A stretch of 64,000 nucleotides of DNA, from contig JADCLS010000002.1 in assembly GCA_026702845.1 (NCBI GenBank), positions 62,001 through 126,000 of the forward strand. The letters run 5' to 3'. The stretch is from Candidatus Heimdallarchaeota archaeon (lineage in GTDB: Archaea; Asgardarchaeota; Heimdallarchaeia; Heimdallarchaeales; Kariarchaeaceae). The position numbers were made by a program, and so were the translations under genes. The notes under the pieces were generated by a model. It did not search any database. It was given only the letters and a program-made list of their open reading frames with translations, and was not told the DNA's origin. Below are positions 15,429 through 24,719 of the stretch, in pieces. Every line of letters starts with the position of its first letter. Position 1 is the first letter of the stretch.

Positions 15429-17635
15429 TGTCTGACGAAGTAGAACAAATTGCACATTCCCTTTTTGAAAAGGATCCAACCCTAATTACCATGGCCATGC
15501 TGGTCATTCTTGTTCCCTTCCTCACCGGGCTGGTGCTACTGGCACTCAGAGCGGTTGAGATAAAGAAGGGATCTAACTTCAAATTCAGCGAGAGCCTCAC
15601 TGGATACTTTGGTACTGCAGGACTTGCAATATCATGGGTGATCTCTATTGTTGTGGCAATCAATTACTTCTCACATTATGTCTCTCTTGAAGGGCATGGT
15701 GAGATCCTGAAGGTTCAGGGAGATTTCGATTTCTTACCTTCAACTACTGGTCATACTGCATTTAAGTGGGGAATATTACTTGATCCTCTAAGTGTAATCT
15801 TTCTTGTGGCATTAACCACCATAGCAACGGCAATTCATTTCTATGCAACCCACTATATGCATGCAGACGAAGCTTATACCAGATTCTTTGGTACATTGAA
15901 TTTCTTTACCAGCTCTATGCTTGGGTTTGTCCTTGCTAGTAATCTATTCATGTCATTTATCTTCTGGGAACTCTTGGGTTTCAGTTCTTATTTATTGATT
16001 GGATATTTCTGGCCAAAAGCATCAGCTGCTGAGGCTGCAAGGAAGGCATTCATGTATAATAAAGTGGGAGATGTAGCATTTGTCTTCTCAATGGGTTTCC
16101 TTTACCCTATCGCACATACCTTTGATTATGTGGAGATAGCAGATCTTCTTCATCAAGGAGAGCTTACAATGGCACAGGTTGCATTACCTGCCTTGTTCCT
16201 CTTTGGTGCAGCTGTCGGTAAATCCGCTCAAGTTCCACTATTTGGATGGTTACCCGAAGCAATGGAGGGGCCAACCCCTGTTTCTGCACTACTGCATTCT
16301 TCAACTATGGTTAAGGCGGGTCTATATCTGATTGCCAGAGGCTTCTTCACCTTCTATGAGGTTCATGATCTTCATGTAATACTTCCTGAAGAAGCAAGCG
16401 TATTAACTGGAGAGGGGGCATTTGCAGCCTTCATGACCCCTGCAAATATTATTGCATGGTTTGGTACATTTACAGCACTCATGGGAGGTCTCATTGCTCT
16501 CACAGCAACTGATATCAAGAAGGTTCTAGCATTTTCGACCATCTCTCAACTAGGGTATATAGCCTTGGCAATTGGAGCTGGAGGGTTAACTGCAGGGTTC
16601 TACCATTTAATCTCTCATGCTACCTTCAAGTCATTACTATTTCTATGTGCAGGTGCTGTAATTCATTCTGTACACTCTCAAGAAATGTCAGATATGGGAG
16701 GTCTCAAGTCCAAGATGCCTTGGACATACAGAACCATGACTGTCGGACTTCTAGGTCTAATGGGATTCCCCTTTATGAACGGTTTCTGGTCCAAAGATGC
16801 AGTTCTTGCAACTATGAAGGAAGCAGATCACATTAGTGGAAATACCTTCCTATGGATAGTAGGCTTACTCACAGCAGTGATTACAGCATTCTATTCCACA
16901 AAACTATGGTTTAGAACATTCCATGGAGATCCTAGATATGATAAGGAACATGTAGAACCTGGACCAACCAGCAGAAATATGAAGATTGCCTTGATCTTCC
17001 TAGCATTCTTTGTGGTGGTTGAATCCATTTGGTTCAGTATAGGTACTGTCGTTAATCTTGCCAAGGGAGAAGAAGGATTGCACACCCTACTCAATTTTGA
17101 GTATGCTCTGGGAACGATGCTAGGTGCCCATGGAGTTGAGTTCCATATAATCGACGGTGTCATTTCCTTTGCCGCAGTTGCAATTGGTTTTGGTCTTGCC
17201 TTCTTCATTTATGGAGGAAGTGAGGTCAAAGAGAACATCCTTAGTAACGGAATTGTGCAGATATTTGCCAATATCTTCCAGAAAAGGTTCTATCTTGATG
17301 ATTTATTATATGGATTTGCCAATAACTTCATCATGCCCATTGGTGGTGCTTGTCAGTGGTTTGATAAAACAATTATTGATGAGACCATTATTGATTACTT
17401 AGTTGCAGATAGACTCGCTCTTGGTGGTGCTTACATCAGCGACTGGACAGATATGAACATCATCGATGGATTTGTCAAATGGATCTCTGATGTGGTAAGT
17501 CGTGTTGGTTCCAGATTACGTGGACTTCAGACAGGACAAGTTGGAATGTATGCCAGGTTTATGGTTCTCGGAATTGTAATCATTCTTTCATACTTTGTTC
17601 TTATCACCCTTAATGTCATCGATAGCTATTACTGA
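15428..17635 (+). CDS. nuoL: Complex I antiporter-like subunit NuoL
   Basis: 735 residues, somewhat longer than the E. coli protein (613). Antiporter-core motifs are intact: FWELLGFSSYLLIGY (helix 5 Glu), AAVGKSAQVPLFGWLPEAM (helix 7 Lys), PVSALLHSSTMVKAG (conserved His and Lys) and HATFKSLLFLCAGAVIH. The long C-terminal part carries the lateral helix and final helices typical of NuoL. It is the distal proton-pumping subunit. It ends the first nuo block; nuoM begins only after a 359-base gap. Confidence 0.93.
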   Translation: MSDEVEQIAHSLFEKDPTLITMAMLVILVPFLTGLVLLALRAVEIKKGSNFKFSESLTGYFGTAGLAISWVISIVVAINYFSHYVSLEGHGEILKVQGDFDFLPSTTGHTAFKWGILLDPLSVIFLVALTTIATAIHFYATHYMHADEAYTRFFGTLNFFTSSMLGFVLASNLFMSFIFWELLGFSSYLLIGYFWPKASAAEAARKAFMYNKVGDVAFVFSMGFLYPIAHTFDYVEIADLLHQGELTMAQVALPALFLFGAAVGKSAQVPLFGWLPEAMEGPTPVSALLHSSTMVKAGLYLIARGFFTFYEVHDLHVILPEEASVLTGEGAFAAFMTPANIIAWFGTFTALMGGLIALTATDIKKVLAFSTISQLGYIALAIGAGGLTAGFYHLISHATFKSLLFLCAGAVIHSVHSQEMSDMGGLKSKMPWTYRTMTVGLLGLMGFPFMNGFWSKDAVLATMKEADHISGNTFLWIVGLLTAVITAFYSTKLWFRTFHGDPRYDKEHVEPGPTSRNMKIALIFLAFFVVVESIWFSIGTVVNLAKGEEGLHTLLNFEYALGTMLGAHGVEFHIIDGVISFAAVAIGFGLAFFIYGGSEVKENILSNGIVQIFANIFQKRFYLDDLLYGFANNFIMPIGGACQWFDKTIIDETIIDYLVADRLALGGAYISDWTDMNIIDGFVKWISDVVSRVGSRLRGLQTGQVGMYARFMVLGIVIILSYFVLITLNVIDSYY

Positions 17636-17994
17636 ATAATAATCACGTAAATCTAAATATAAAATTAACAAATCTATTATTCAAATAATTAAGTAGTAAT
17701 TATAATAATATTAACAACTTATTTGCAAATAATTATTCTAATATTCATCTTTTTGAAAATTCGTTGTTAATAAAAATGAAAAAAAAGTTGGGATTTGATC
17801 AAAGCGCTGAATCCAACTGAGAATTGTTTAGAAATTCATATACTTTATGAAATATTTCAAAGAATAAAACAAAACAAAGGAAATTACCGTAAAATGAAAC
17901 ATAATATTAGATAAAAATGCGTGTTACAATTTTCAACATAATATCAATTAAAAAGCATCTCTCAAATGATCGAATATACACAACGTGATCGTTT
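17636..17994. other. 359-base AT-rich gap splitting the nuo cluster
   Basis: No gene. It contains a bulged hairpin at 17787-17817 and, near the right end, an AATATAC box at 17973-17979, 16-22 bases before the nuoM ATG. Termination of the first block and a separate promoter for nuoMN are plausible. Confidence 0.5.
17787..17817 (+). other. Bulged hairpin in the nuoL-nuoM gap
   Basis: GTTGGGATT can pair with AATCCAAC (eight pairs with one bulged G) around a 14-base loop. No T-run follows directly, so this is not a textbook terminator. It may be an RNA processing or regulatory element. Confidence 0.35.
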
Positions 17995-19524
17995 ATGAAT
18001 GATTGGGCACTTAGTTTGTTATTATTACTACCCATTATATCATCGATTTTCGTTTATCTTCTTGATAAACGGAATCTGATAAAGGCCAAGTTTCTTGCAA
18101 CTGGCATCATAACCGCGACAACCATTTTCAGCATCGTTCTGTGGTTTACAGAGTTTGTTCCCTCAGATCGGCTTGCAAGAGCTGCTGATAGTGATGGGTT
18201 TCTGCTACACTTTCAGGCTGATTGGATTCCAAGTGTAGGAATCACATATGCAGTGGGTGTTGATGGTTTATCCATGCCTTTGGTTGTCCTGACCCAGGTC
18301 GTATTTCTTGTATCAGTGATCAGTTCTTTTTACGTCCATGAGGATGAGGGAGCCTATTACAGCCTCTTACTTGTCCTTTTATCTGGCGTCATGGGAACCT
18401 TTATCGCACTTGATCTCTTCCTATTTTATATCGCATGGGAGTTGGTGCTTATTCCAATGTTCTTTTTAATTAGACAATGGGGTGGACCAAACAGAAAATA
18501 CGCATCCATTAAGTTCTTCATCTACACTCATTTAGCATCTCTTGTGATGCTGATTGGTCTGTTCATGCTGTACCTCAATGTGGATGCCAATTCTTTCTAC
18601 CTTCCTGATCTCAAGGCAGGTATGCCTGGAATTGATGTGAAAACTTTGCAGCTAATCTTTTGGCTTGTATTTGTTGGTTTTGTCACCAAGTTTCCACAAG
18701 TTCCAGTCCACACTTGGCTTCCAGATGCACACGTACAGGCTCCTTCACCCGGTTCAGCTATCCTTGCAGGATTATTGCTCAAAATGGGTGGTTACGGTCT
18801 CATGAGAATCGGTTTTTGGTTATTTGCAGATACAGGATTCTTCCTCACTGAGGAAGGTAAAACTGTTAGAGTGATTATTGCATGGATTGGTGTGGTTTCC
18901 ATGGTTTATCCAGCACTTATAGCACTCCAGCAGGATGATCTGAAGAAGATGATTGCCTACTCCTCCATATCCCACATGGGTATTGTTCTCCTTGGTCTTG
19001 CAGCATACAATCCACTTGGATTCAATGCAGCTATGTACATGATGATTGCACATGGTGTTATCTCCCCAGGCCTATTTCTGCTCAGTGGTATAATTGAGCA
19101 CAATACTAAGAGTCATACAAGAGATATATCCAAGGTTGGAGGACTAGCTCACAAGATGCCATTCACTGGAGGATTATTTGTCTTCCTTGGTTTTGCATCA
19201 GCGGGCCTACCTGGTCTTGCAGGCTTCGTTGCAGAATTCAATGCATTTGTTGCTATGTTTGATGATACTGAATTACTGGGTGGACCTTGGAAGGTTATTC
19301 CCATTATCGCAGTGATGTCAGTGATTATCACAGCAGGATATTACCTCTGGGCAATTGAGCGAGTCATCTACAAGCAACCAACTGAAGAGCTAGAGAACAC
19401 CAAACCTGGTAAATGGTACGAGGTATGGCCTGTATTCATTCTCTCTGTCTTCACACTCGTACTTGGTCTCTTCCCTGCCATTGTTTGGTGGGTGCTTGAT
19501 GAGTTTAGTACCAGCTTACTTTAG
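17995..19524 (+). CDS. nuoM: Complex I antiporter-like subunit NuoM
   Basis: 509 residues, about 14 transmembrane helices. Motifs: GVDGLSMPLVVLT, FYIAWELVLIPMFFLI (helix 5 Glu), KFPQVPVHTWLPDAHVQAP (helix 7 Lys and the WLPDAH block), QDDLKKMIAYSSISHMG and AHGVISPGLFLLSG. All charged residues of the proton path can be seen. It is the first gene of the second nuo block. An ATG start close to an AATATAC box suggests its own leaderless promoter. Confidence 0.93.
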   Translation: MNDWALSLLLLLPIISSIFVYLLDKRNLIKAKFLATGIITATTIFSIVLWFTEFVPSDRLARAADSDGFLLHFQADWIPSVGITYAVGVDGLSMPLVVLTQVVFLVSVISSFYVHEDEGAYYSLLLVLLSGVMGTFIALDLFLFYIAWELVLIPMFFLIRQWGGPNRKYASIKFFIYTHLASLVMLIGLFMLYLNVDANSFYLPDLKAGMPGIDVKTLQLIFWLVFVGFVTKFPQVPVHTWLPDAHVQAPSPGSAILAGLLLKMGGYGLMRIGFWLFADTGFFLTEEGKTVRVIIAWIGVVSMVYPALIALQQDDLKKMIAYSSISHMGIVLLGLAAYNPLGFNAAMYMMIAHGVISPGLFLLSGIIEHNTKSHTRDISKVGGLAHKMPFTGGLFVFLGFASAGLPGLAGFVAEFNAFVAMFDDTELLGGPWKVIPIIAVMSVIITAGYYLWAIERVIYKQPTEELENTKPGKWYEVWPVFILSVFTLVLGLFPAIVWWVLDEFSTSLL

Positions 19525-19538
19525 GAGAGATTATTAAG

Positions 19539-20960
19539 ATGGTAGAATTTAGTATCGCATGGCTTCCCGTTTATGTCATCATTGTTGGCATCATTATTAA
19601 TCTTGTACTGGACCTCTGGAAGAGAGAGGATGCCAGATTTTGGGTAGCTTCTGCCACAGCATTGACCATCGTTGCAACAGCCCTCTCAGTTATTTACGTT
19701 AAAGATGCTGCAAGCTCAGCACTTTTCAATTACGGAGAATTTTATGTATTCTTCTCGCTTATTGGATTGTTATCCTCTCTCATTGTAGTCTTCGTAGCTT
19801 GGAAGGATATGAGTTTGGAACTTGACATCGGTGTTTTCTTCTCCCTGCTCCTCCTCGCAAATGTAGGAGGAATGGTCATTGCAGCCGCACAACACATGGT
19901 AGCATTGTATGTTGGATATGAATTAGTATCCCTACCATCTTATGCCATGGCTGCATTCAGAAAGAGAGATAAATCTGGTGCCGAAGCTGCACTTAAATTC
20001 TTCTTGCTTGGTGCACTCTCATCAGCAATTTTGGTGTATGGTCTCGCCTTGTATTATGGTGCAACCGGTACCTTTTCTATGGGAGCGACTGCAGATCCTA
20101 GTAGTGAGAGTCTACGTCTAGTTGCAATTATTCTAATCGCCAGTGGTAGTGGATTCAAAATTGGCTTAGTACCCTTCCACTTCTGGATTGGTGATGTGTA
20201 CTCAGGTGCCCCAAGTTCAGTAGTTACATGGTTAGCTGCTTCTTCCAAGAAAATGGCATTTGCCTTTGTCATGCAGCTGTTCTTTGTAGGTATGAAAGGA
20301 TGGGGAACCACATGGGGCGGAATCTTTGCCGTATTAGCTATTCTAAGTATGCTGCTTGGTAATATTGCTGCTGTTATTCAGACGAATGTCATGAGAATTC
20401 TTGCTTATTCAACTATTGCACAGGCAGGATATATCATGATTGGTTTTGCTGTTTATGGGTATGCGGGAAATGCCACAGCAATTGCAGCCATGAATGGTAT
20501 TGGAGTACAGATCATAGCTCATGTATTGATGAAAGGAGCTGCTATCGTCTCCACCTTTGTAATCATTGATAACCTTGGTAGTTCAGAGCTTATTAATTTC
20601 AAGGGATTATTCCGTAAGAATAAACTGGTTAGCTGGTCAATGGCAATAGCATTAGCTTCACTCATGGGTATCCCACCATTGATGGGATTCTGGGGTAAAG
20701 CATACCTATTTCTTTCCTCAGTAAGTGGAGGAATGACATACCTAGCATATGTTGGTTTGGTTGGTTCTGCAATTAGCCTGTATTATTATATGAAGATAAT
20801 TAACATGATGATTCAAAAACCGGATGATGAGGTAGAGATCAAGGTAACTACGCCCATAAAGATCACGCTCGTTATCATGACCTCATTAACAGTCCTCCTT
20901 CCAATCTTTCTAGAGAGAATCCTAGTTGTTATCAAAGCCATAACTGAAGAAATATACTAG
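19539..20960 (+). CDS. nuoN: Complex I antiporter-like subunit NuoN
   Basis: 473 residues, about 14 helices. Motifs: YVGYELVSLPSYAMAAFRK, FKIGLVPFHFWIGDVYSGAP (helix 7 Lys), NVMRILAYSTIAQAGYIMIG and AHVLMKGAAI. Start preceded by AGGAGAG, 14 bases after the nuoM stop. It is the last nuo gene in the window. After it there are 194 AT-rich bases and a minus-strand gene, so the peripheral-arm genes must be elsewhere. Confidence 0.93.
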   Translation: MVEFSIAWLPVYVIIVGIIINLVLDLWKREDARFWVASATALTIVATALSVIYVKDAASSALFNYGEFYVFFSLIGLLSSLIVVFVAWKDMSLELDIGVFFSLLLLANVGGMVIAAAQHMVALYVGYELVSLPSYAMAAFRKRDKSGAEAALKFFLLGALSSAILVYGLALYYGATGTFSMGATADPSSESLRLVAIILIASGSGFKIGLVPFHFWIGDVYSGAPSSVVTWLAASSKKMAFAFVMQLFFVGMKGWGTTWGGIFAVLAILSMLLGNIAAVIQTNVMRILAYSTIAQAGYIMIGFAVYGYAGNATAIAAMNGIGVQIIAHVLMKGAAIVSTFVIIDNLGSSELINFKGLFRKNKLVSWSMAIALASLMGIPPLMGFWGKAYLFLSSVSGGMTYLAYVGLVGSAISLYYYMKIINMMIQKPDDEVEIKVTTPIKITLVIMTSLTVLLPIFLERILVVIKAITEEIY

Positions 20961-21154
20961 AGTATTAGTAACAATATCACTGAATAATACTAGAATATTT
21001 ATAGAATAATATAATATTTATATTGTTAAATAGTAAATCACCTGATTAAAATATAATCACTACCTCAATTTAATCTTGAAATTTTTTCCTAATATTTGAA
21101 GAGTGTAATAACTTATTTTGGAGTGATTACTATATACAGATTGTCAACAGCTAA

Positions 21155-22147
21155 CTATATTTGAACAGACTTAAAATTGATTTTAAAAACAAGTTTCTGC
21201 AATTTGTGCTTACTTGGTGAATCCTCAAATGTATCAAGGATCTCAAGGGCTTCATTTCGGATCTTCAGGGTTTCGTCAATTACACGTTGTACTGCACCAG
21301 ATCTGACTAGAATTGCCCTAATAGTCTCTATATCAACATCATCATTTCTAAGGTAAAAAGCATTTAGAATTTTCTTATCATTCTCTGAAGCCATCTGCAT
21401 TGCATAGATGGTTATCAGTGATTGAAAACGATTCTCAATATCAGATACAGGTAGTTTACCTAGATCATTCATAGTACCAACAATACCAAGTACATCATCG
21501 CGTAACTGATAAGCATCTCCAAAATTTCTTCCGAATTTGGTGGCTTTCTCAATGATCTCCTCATCATCAGTGGATAGCAAGGCACCGCACTTGGATGCAG
21601 CCATAAAGAGTACCGAGGTCTTTCGATACAGAATATCCATGAAATATTGCTTACTGACCACATTATTGGAAACTAAGTCTTTGGACATGAATAATGCAGC
21701 AGATAATGCACTGCCCACACGACCCACTTCTCTCACTATGGTATGATTATCTGTTCGAGTGGCCAGATCAAAAACAAATGCTGATAAATTGTATGCACCT
21801 GATAAGGCTGCAAAAGTACCATATTTAACAAAAAATGATGGTTCACCTCTTCGCATCATATCTTTATCAAAAACATCATCAACAATGAGTGAGGCATTAT
21901 GAGAGATCTCAAGTGCTGAGGATATTGCTTTCAAACCCTCGCTATCCTTATCCTCTCCATTGAGGATACGATACATATACACAGCAATAAGTGGTCGTAA
22001 TTTCTTGCCTTTGTTCGCAGCAAACATAGGTAGGATCATCTTTTTCATAATAGAATCCTGATACTCCTCCTCTATCAAATCAGAAATCCATGATTCAATT
22101 GTTATTCGATCCTCAGCGAACAGATCTAATTGTTGTTCCACAGTCAA
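21155..22147 (-). CDS. Polyprenyl diphosphate synthase (trans-prenyltransferase)
   Basis: 330 residues from a TTG at 22147 (or a GTG two codons later), with a CATATAAT-like box upstream. First aspartate-rich motif DDVFDKDMMRRG at residues 90-101 and second QLRDDVLG at 214-221: both Mg-diphosphate sites are present. After the second motif the usual 'DIxEGKxT' is DIENRFQSL, so the conserved Lys is missing and the enzyme is a divergent member. Bulky or small residues before the first motif (EISHNASLIV) do not settle chain length. It would make geranylgeranyl or longer diphosphates for archaeal lipids or quinones. Confidence 0.85.
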   Translation of the reverse strand: MTVEQQLDLFAEDRITIESWISDLIEEEYQDSIMKKMILPMFAANKGKKLRPLIAVYMYRILNGEDKDSEGLKAISSALEISHNASLIVDDVFDKDMMRRGEPSFFVKYGTFAALSGAYNLSAFVFDLATRTDNHTIVREVGRVGSALSAALFMSKDLVSNNVVSKQYFMDILYRKTSVLFMAASKCGALLSTDDEEIIEKATKFGRNFGDAYQLRDDVLGIVGTMNDLGKLPVSDIENRFQSLITIYAMQMASENDKKILNAFYLRNDDVDIETIRAILVRSGAVQRVIDETLKIRNEALEILDTFEDSPSKHKLQKLVFKINFKSVQI

Positions 22148-22371
22148 TCTGATACACCGTACTATTATATGCTAATAAATTAGATGATACTAGTAATTGC
22201 TAAACTAGGCAAAGCATTGAATAAGATGACTTTTATTTCGATTTTAAAATATCAAATGTTAATTCTATAAATATTATATCTGCATAAAATATGTGTGTCA
22301 AGTATTACCAAAACTAATCGAATCAATATTTATCTTCTTATATTATTATTTTTTTGAGGAGTTAGATTAGA

Positions 22372-23451
22372 ATGGCAAGAAAAATTAAAGTTGCAATTGC
22401 CGGTCTCGGTAGTTGTGCATCTGCAATTATTCAAGGTCTTTATTATTATAAAGATGCCAAGGATGATGATCACATACCTGGATTGATGCATGTTCGATTC
22501 GGTCCCTATCACATCTCTGATATTGAAATAGTTGCAGCATTCGAAATTAACTCAAAGAAGATTGGAAAGGACATCTCTGAGGCAATTTTTGCCCCACCAA
22601 ATGCGGTAAAGCCATTTGCAGAGGTTCCTCACATGGGAATCGAGGTTCTACCAGGCCCAATTTCTGATGGCGTTGCGGATCACATGAGAGAGGCATTTTT
22701 CTGCTATGAAAATGAAGATGATGCCGTCGATGTTGCTAGTGTCCTCAAAGATACTGGTGCAGAGGTCCTAGTAAATTTCCTACCCGTTGGTTCAGAGGAT
22801 GCAACCAAGATATACGCTCAAGCAGCACTTGATTCAGGTGTAGCTTTTGCTAATGGTATTCCATCATTTATTGTATCGGATCCAGTATGGAGCAAGAAAT
22901 TCAAAGATGCAGGGATTCCTGCAGCAGGAGATGATATTAAATCTCAACTGGGAGCTACCATTTTGCACAGGGTCCTCATGCAGCTAATGTATGATAGGGG
23001 TATAGATGTGAAGGATAGTTATCAATTGAATATCGGAGGCAATACAGATTTCCTAAACATGAAAAAGGAGGCCAGATTGACGACAAAACGTGTTTCTAAA
23101 ACAGAAGCAGTTACATCTGTTCTTCCCTACAGTGTACCAACAAGAATTGGACCCTCAGATTATGTGGAGTTTCTTGGAGATAACAAAATTTGTTATATCA
23201 ATGCCAATGGAAGTAATTTTGGTGATCATCCTATCAATGTACAGATTAAATTAAGTGTGCAGGATAGTCCCAACTCCGCAGGTGTTATGATAGATGTCAT
23301 ACGAGCTCTTGCCATTGCTCAGGATAGAGGTATTGGAGGACCATTAATCTCCATGTCGTCCTATGCATTTAAGCATCCACCTGTCCAGGTTCCAGATTTT
23401 GAGGGTAAGGAACGTGTTGAGGCATTCATTAGAGGTGAATTAGATGAGTGA
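22372..23451 (+). CDS. ino1: Myo-inositol-1-phosphate synthase
   Basis: 359 residues, the size of short archaeal/actinobacterial MIPS. It converts glucose 6-phosphate to inositol 1-phosphate with NAD, the entry to inositol lipids. Motifs: the NAD-binding GLGSCAS (residues 11-17), GDDIKSQLG (187-194, with the conserved Lys), NTDFLNM (224-230), SKTEAV (242-247), GPSDYV (260-265) and DSPNSAG (298-304). All match the family, so it should be active. It is preceded by a GAGGAGTT site. The stop overlaps the start of a paralogue by 8 bases, indicating co-translation. Confidence 0.92.
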   Translation: MARKIKVAIAGLGSCASAIIQGLYYYKDAKDDDHIPGLMHVRFGPYHISDIEIVAAFEINSKKIGKDISEAIFAPPNAVKPFAEVPHMGIEVLPGPISDGVADHMREAFFCYENEDDAVDVASVLKDTGAEVLVNFLPVGSEDATKIYAQAALDSGVAFANGIPSFIVSDPVWSKKFKDAGIPAAGDDIKSQLGATILHRVLMQLMYDRGIDVKDSYQLNIGGNTDFLNMKKEARLTTKRVSKTEAVTSVLPYSVPTRIGPSDYVEFLGDNKICYINANGSNFGDHPINVQIKLSVQDSPNSAGVMIDVIRALAIAQDRGIGGPLISMSSYAFKHPPVQVPDFEGKERVEAFIRGELDE

Positions 23452-24508
23452 GAACAAGGTAAAAGTGGCACTAGTGGGAATAGGTAATCTATCTTCTGCA
23501 CTGGTTCAGGCAATTGAGTATTATCGCACCAATAACACCAAGGATCTTATGTATGAGAAGATTGGTGGATTTGCCATTTCTGATATTGTAGTTGTTGCTG
23601 CATATGATATAGACGAGCGTAAGGTAGGTAAGGATTTATCCGAGGCAATTTTTGCCAAACCTAACAACAAACACAAAGTGGTTGAAGTTCCTGTATTGAA
23701 CTTGAAGGTTGAGAAAGCCCCTGTTCTAGATGGTATCTCAGAATACTCTTCAGAAGAAGTGATTGTATCCAAGGAAAAAGAGGTAGATATGGTTGAATCA
23801 CTTAAGAAATCTGGTGCTGAATTACTGATTATTAATGTTCCTTCAGGATCTGATGAACTTGTCCTCCATCTCGCCAATGTGGCTTTAGAAGTTGGCTTAG
23901 GGGTAATCAACTCCACTCCTTCCAAAGTTGTAAGAGATACAACTCTTGTGAGAAAATTCAAAGAAAAAGGTTTACCAATGTTTGGAGATGATCTCCAATC
24001 ACAGACTGGTGGAACCATTTTCCATAAGGGATTATTAGAGGTACTCCACCAACAGGGTGTAAAGCTCATTGATTCCTACTCACTAGATGTTAGCGGAGGA
24101 CTTGAGGGTCTTAATACCTTAGATTACAGTAGAAGATCTAAGAAGAGAGGAGCCAAAGAAGATTCTATCAAACGTTCACTCCCATATGATGTGAATATTG
24201 CCTCGGGAACAACTGATTATCTAGATTTCCTGGGAAGTACTAGACTTGGACATTATTGGATCTATGGTAAAGCATTTCTTGGTCATGAAATCAAGATCGA
24301 TATAAGGATGGAGACTGATGATGGTGCATCTGGTGCCGCATCACTTGTCGATATCATAAGAGCGGCAAAAATTGCCCTCGGAAGAGGTGTTTCAGGTCCT
24401 GTTTACTCAGTTTGTGCGAATCTATTCAAAATTCCTCCAGAATATCATCCCAGATTGCAGGCAATTAAAGGATTCAAAGAATTCATCTCTGGTGAAAGAG
24501 ATGCCTAA
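23444..24508 (+). CDS. Second, divergent inositol-phosphate synthase paralogue
   Basis: 354 residues, colinear with the upstream MIPS throughout. The Rossmann opening is kept (GIGNLSS). Several active-site segments have changed: GDDLQSQTG at 181-189 replaces the conserved Lys with Gln, GLEGLNT replaces NTDFLNM, GTTDYL replaces GPSDYV and TDDGASG replaces DSPNSAG. These changes suggest it does not carry out the standard reaction. It may be a pseudoenzyme partner of a mixed tetramer or an enzyme with another sugar phosphate. The 8-base overlap means both are made together. Confidence 0.85.
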   Translation: MSENKVKVALVGIGNLSSALVQAIEYYRTNNTKDLMYEKIGGFAISDIVVVAAYDIDERKVGKDLSEAIFAKPNNKHKVVEVPVLNLKVEKAPVLDGISEYSSEEVIVSKEKEVDMVESLKKSGAELLIINVPSGSDELVLHLANVALEVGLGVINSTPSKVVRDTTLVRKFKEKGLPMFGDDLQSQTGGTIFHKGLLEVLHQQGVKLIDSYSLDVSGGLEGLNTLDYSRRSKKRGAKEDSIKRSLPYDVNIASGTTDYLDFLGSTRLGHYWIYGKAFLGHEIKIDIRMETDDGASGAASLVDIIRAAKIALGRGVSGPVYSVCANLFKIPPEYHPRLQAIKGFKEFISGERDA

Positions 24509-24657
24509 AATAATATTAAATATATATTAAATTTAGATTTAGTCTAATAGTATTATATTTAAATCATATTTGGAATAGCCAACAATCAATTAATATCAAA
24601 ATCAATAAAGGTTTGAAGGTAAGTTTAAATTACAGTGATATATACTAAGGCTGTGTA

Positions 24658-24681
24658 CTTTCTAGTTGCATTACTAGAGGG
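24658..24681 (+). promoter_or_regulatory. Inverted repeat near the solute-binding protein promoter
   Basis: TCTAGT-N6-ACTAGA is a perfect 6-base-arm inverted repeat (24661-24678), extendable to nine pairs as RNA with G-U pairs (CTTTCTAGT with ACTAGAGGG). It follows a GATATATAC box at 24637-24645, so it lies at or just after the expected transcription start. It may be an operator or a 5' RNA hairpin. Confidence 0.35.
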
Positions 24682-24719
24682 TATACGAACAACTTCTATT
24701 TAAGAGGTATTAGAATAAA

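Noticed and set aside
13255..20960. Mrp-type sodium/proton antiporter instead of complex I
   Set aside because: NuoL/M/N resemble MrpA/D, but a genuine NuoH with the quinone-site loop and NuoJ/NuoK place the cluster in complex I.
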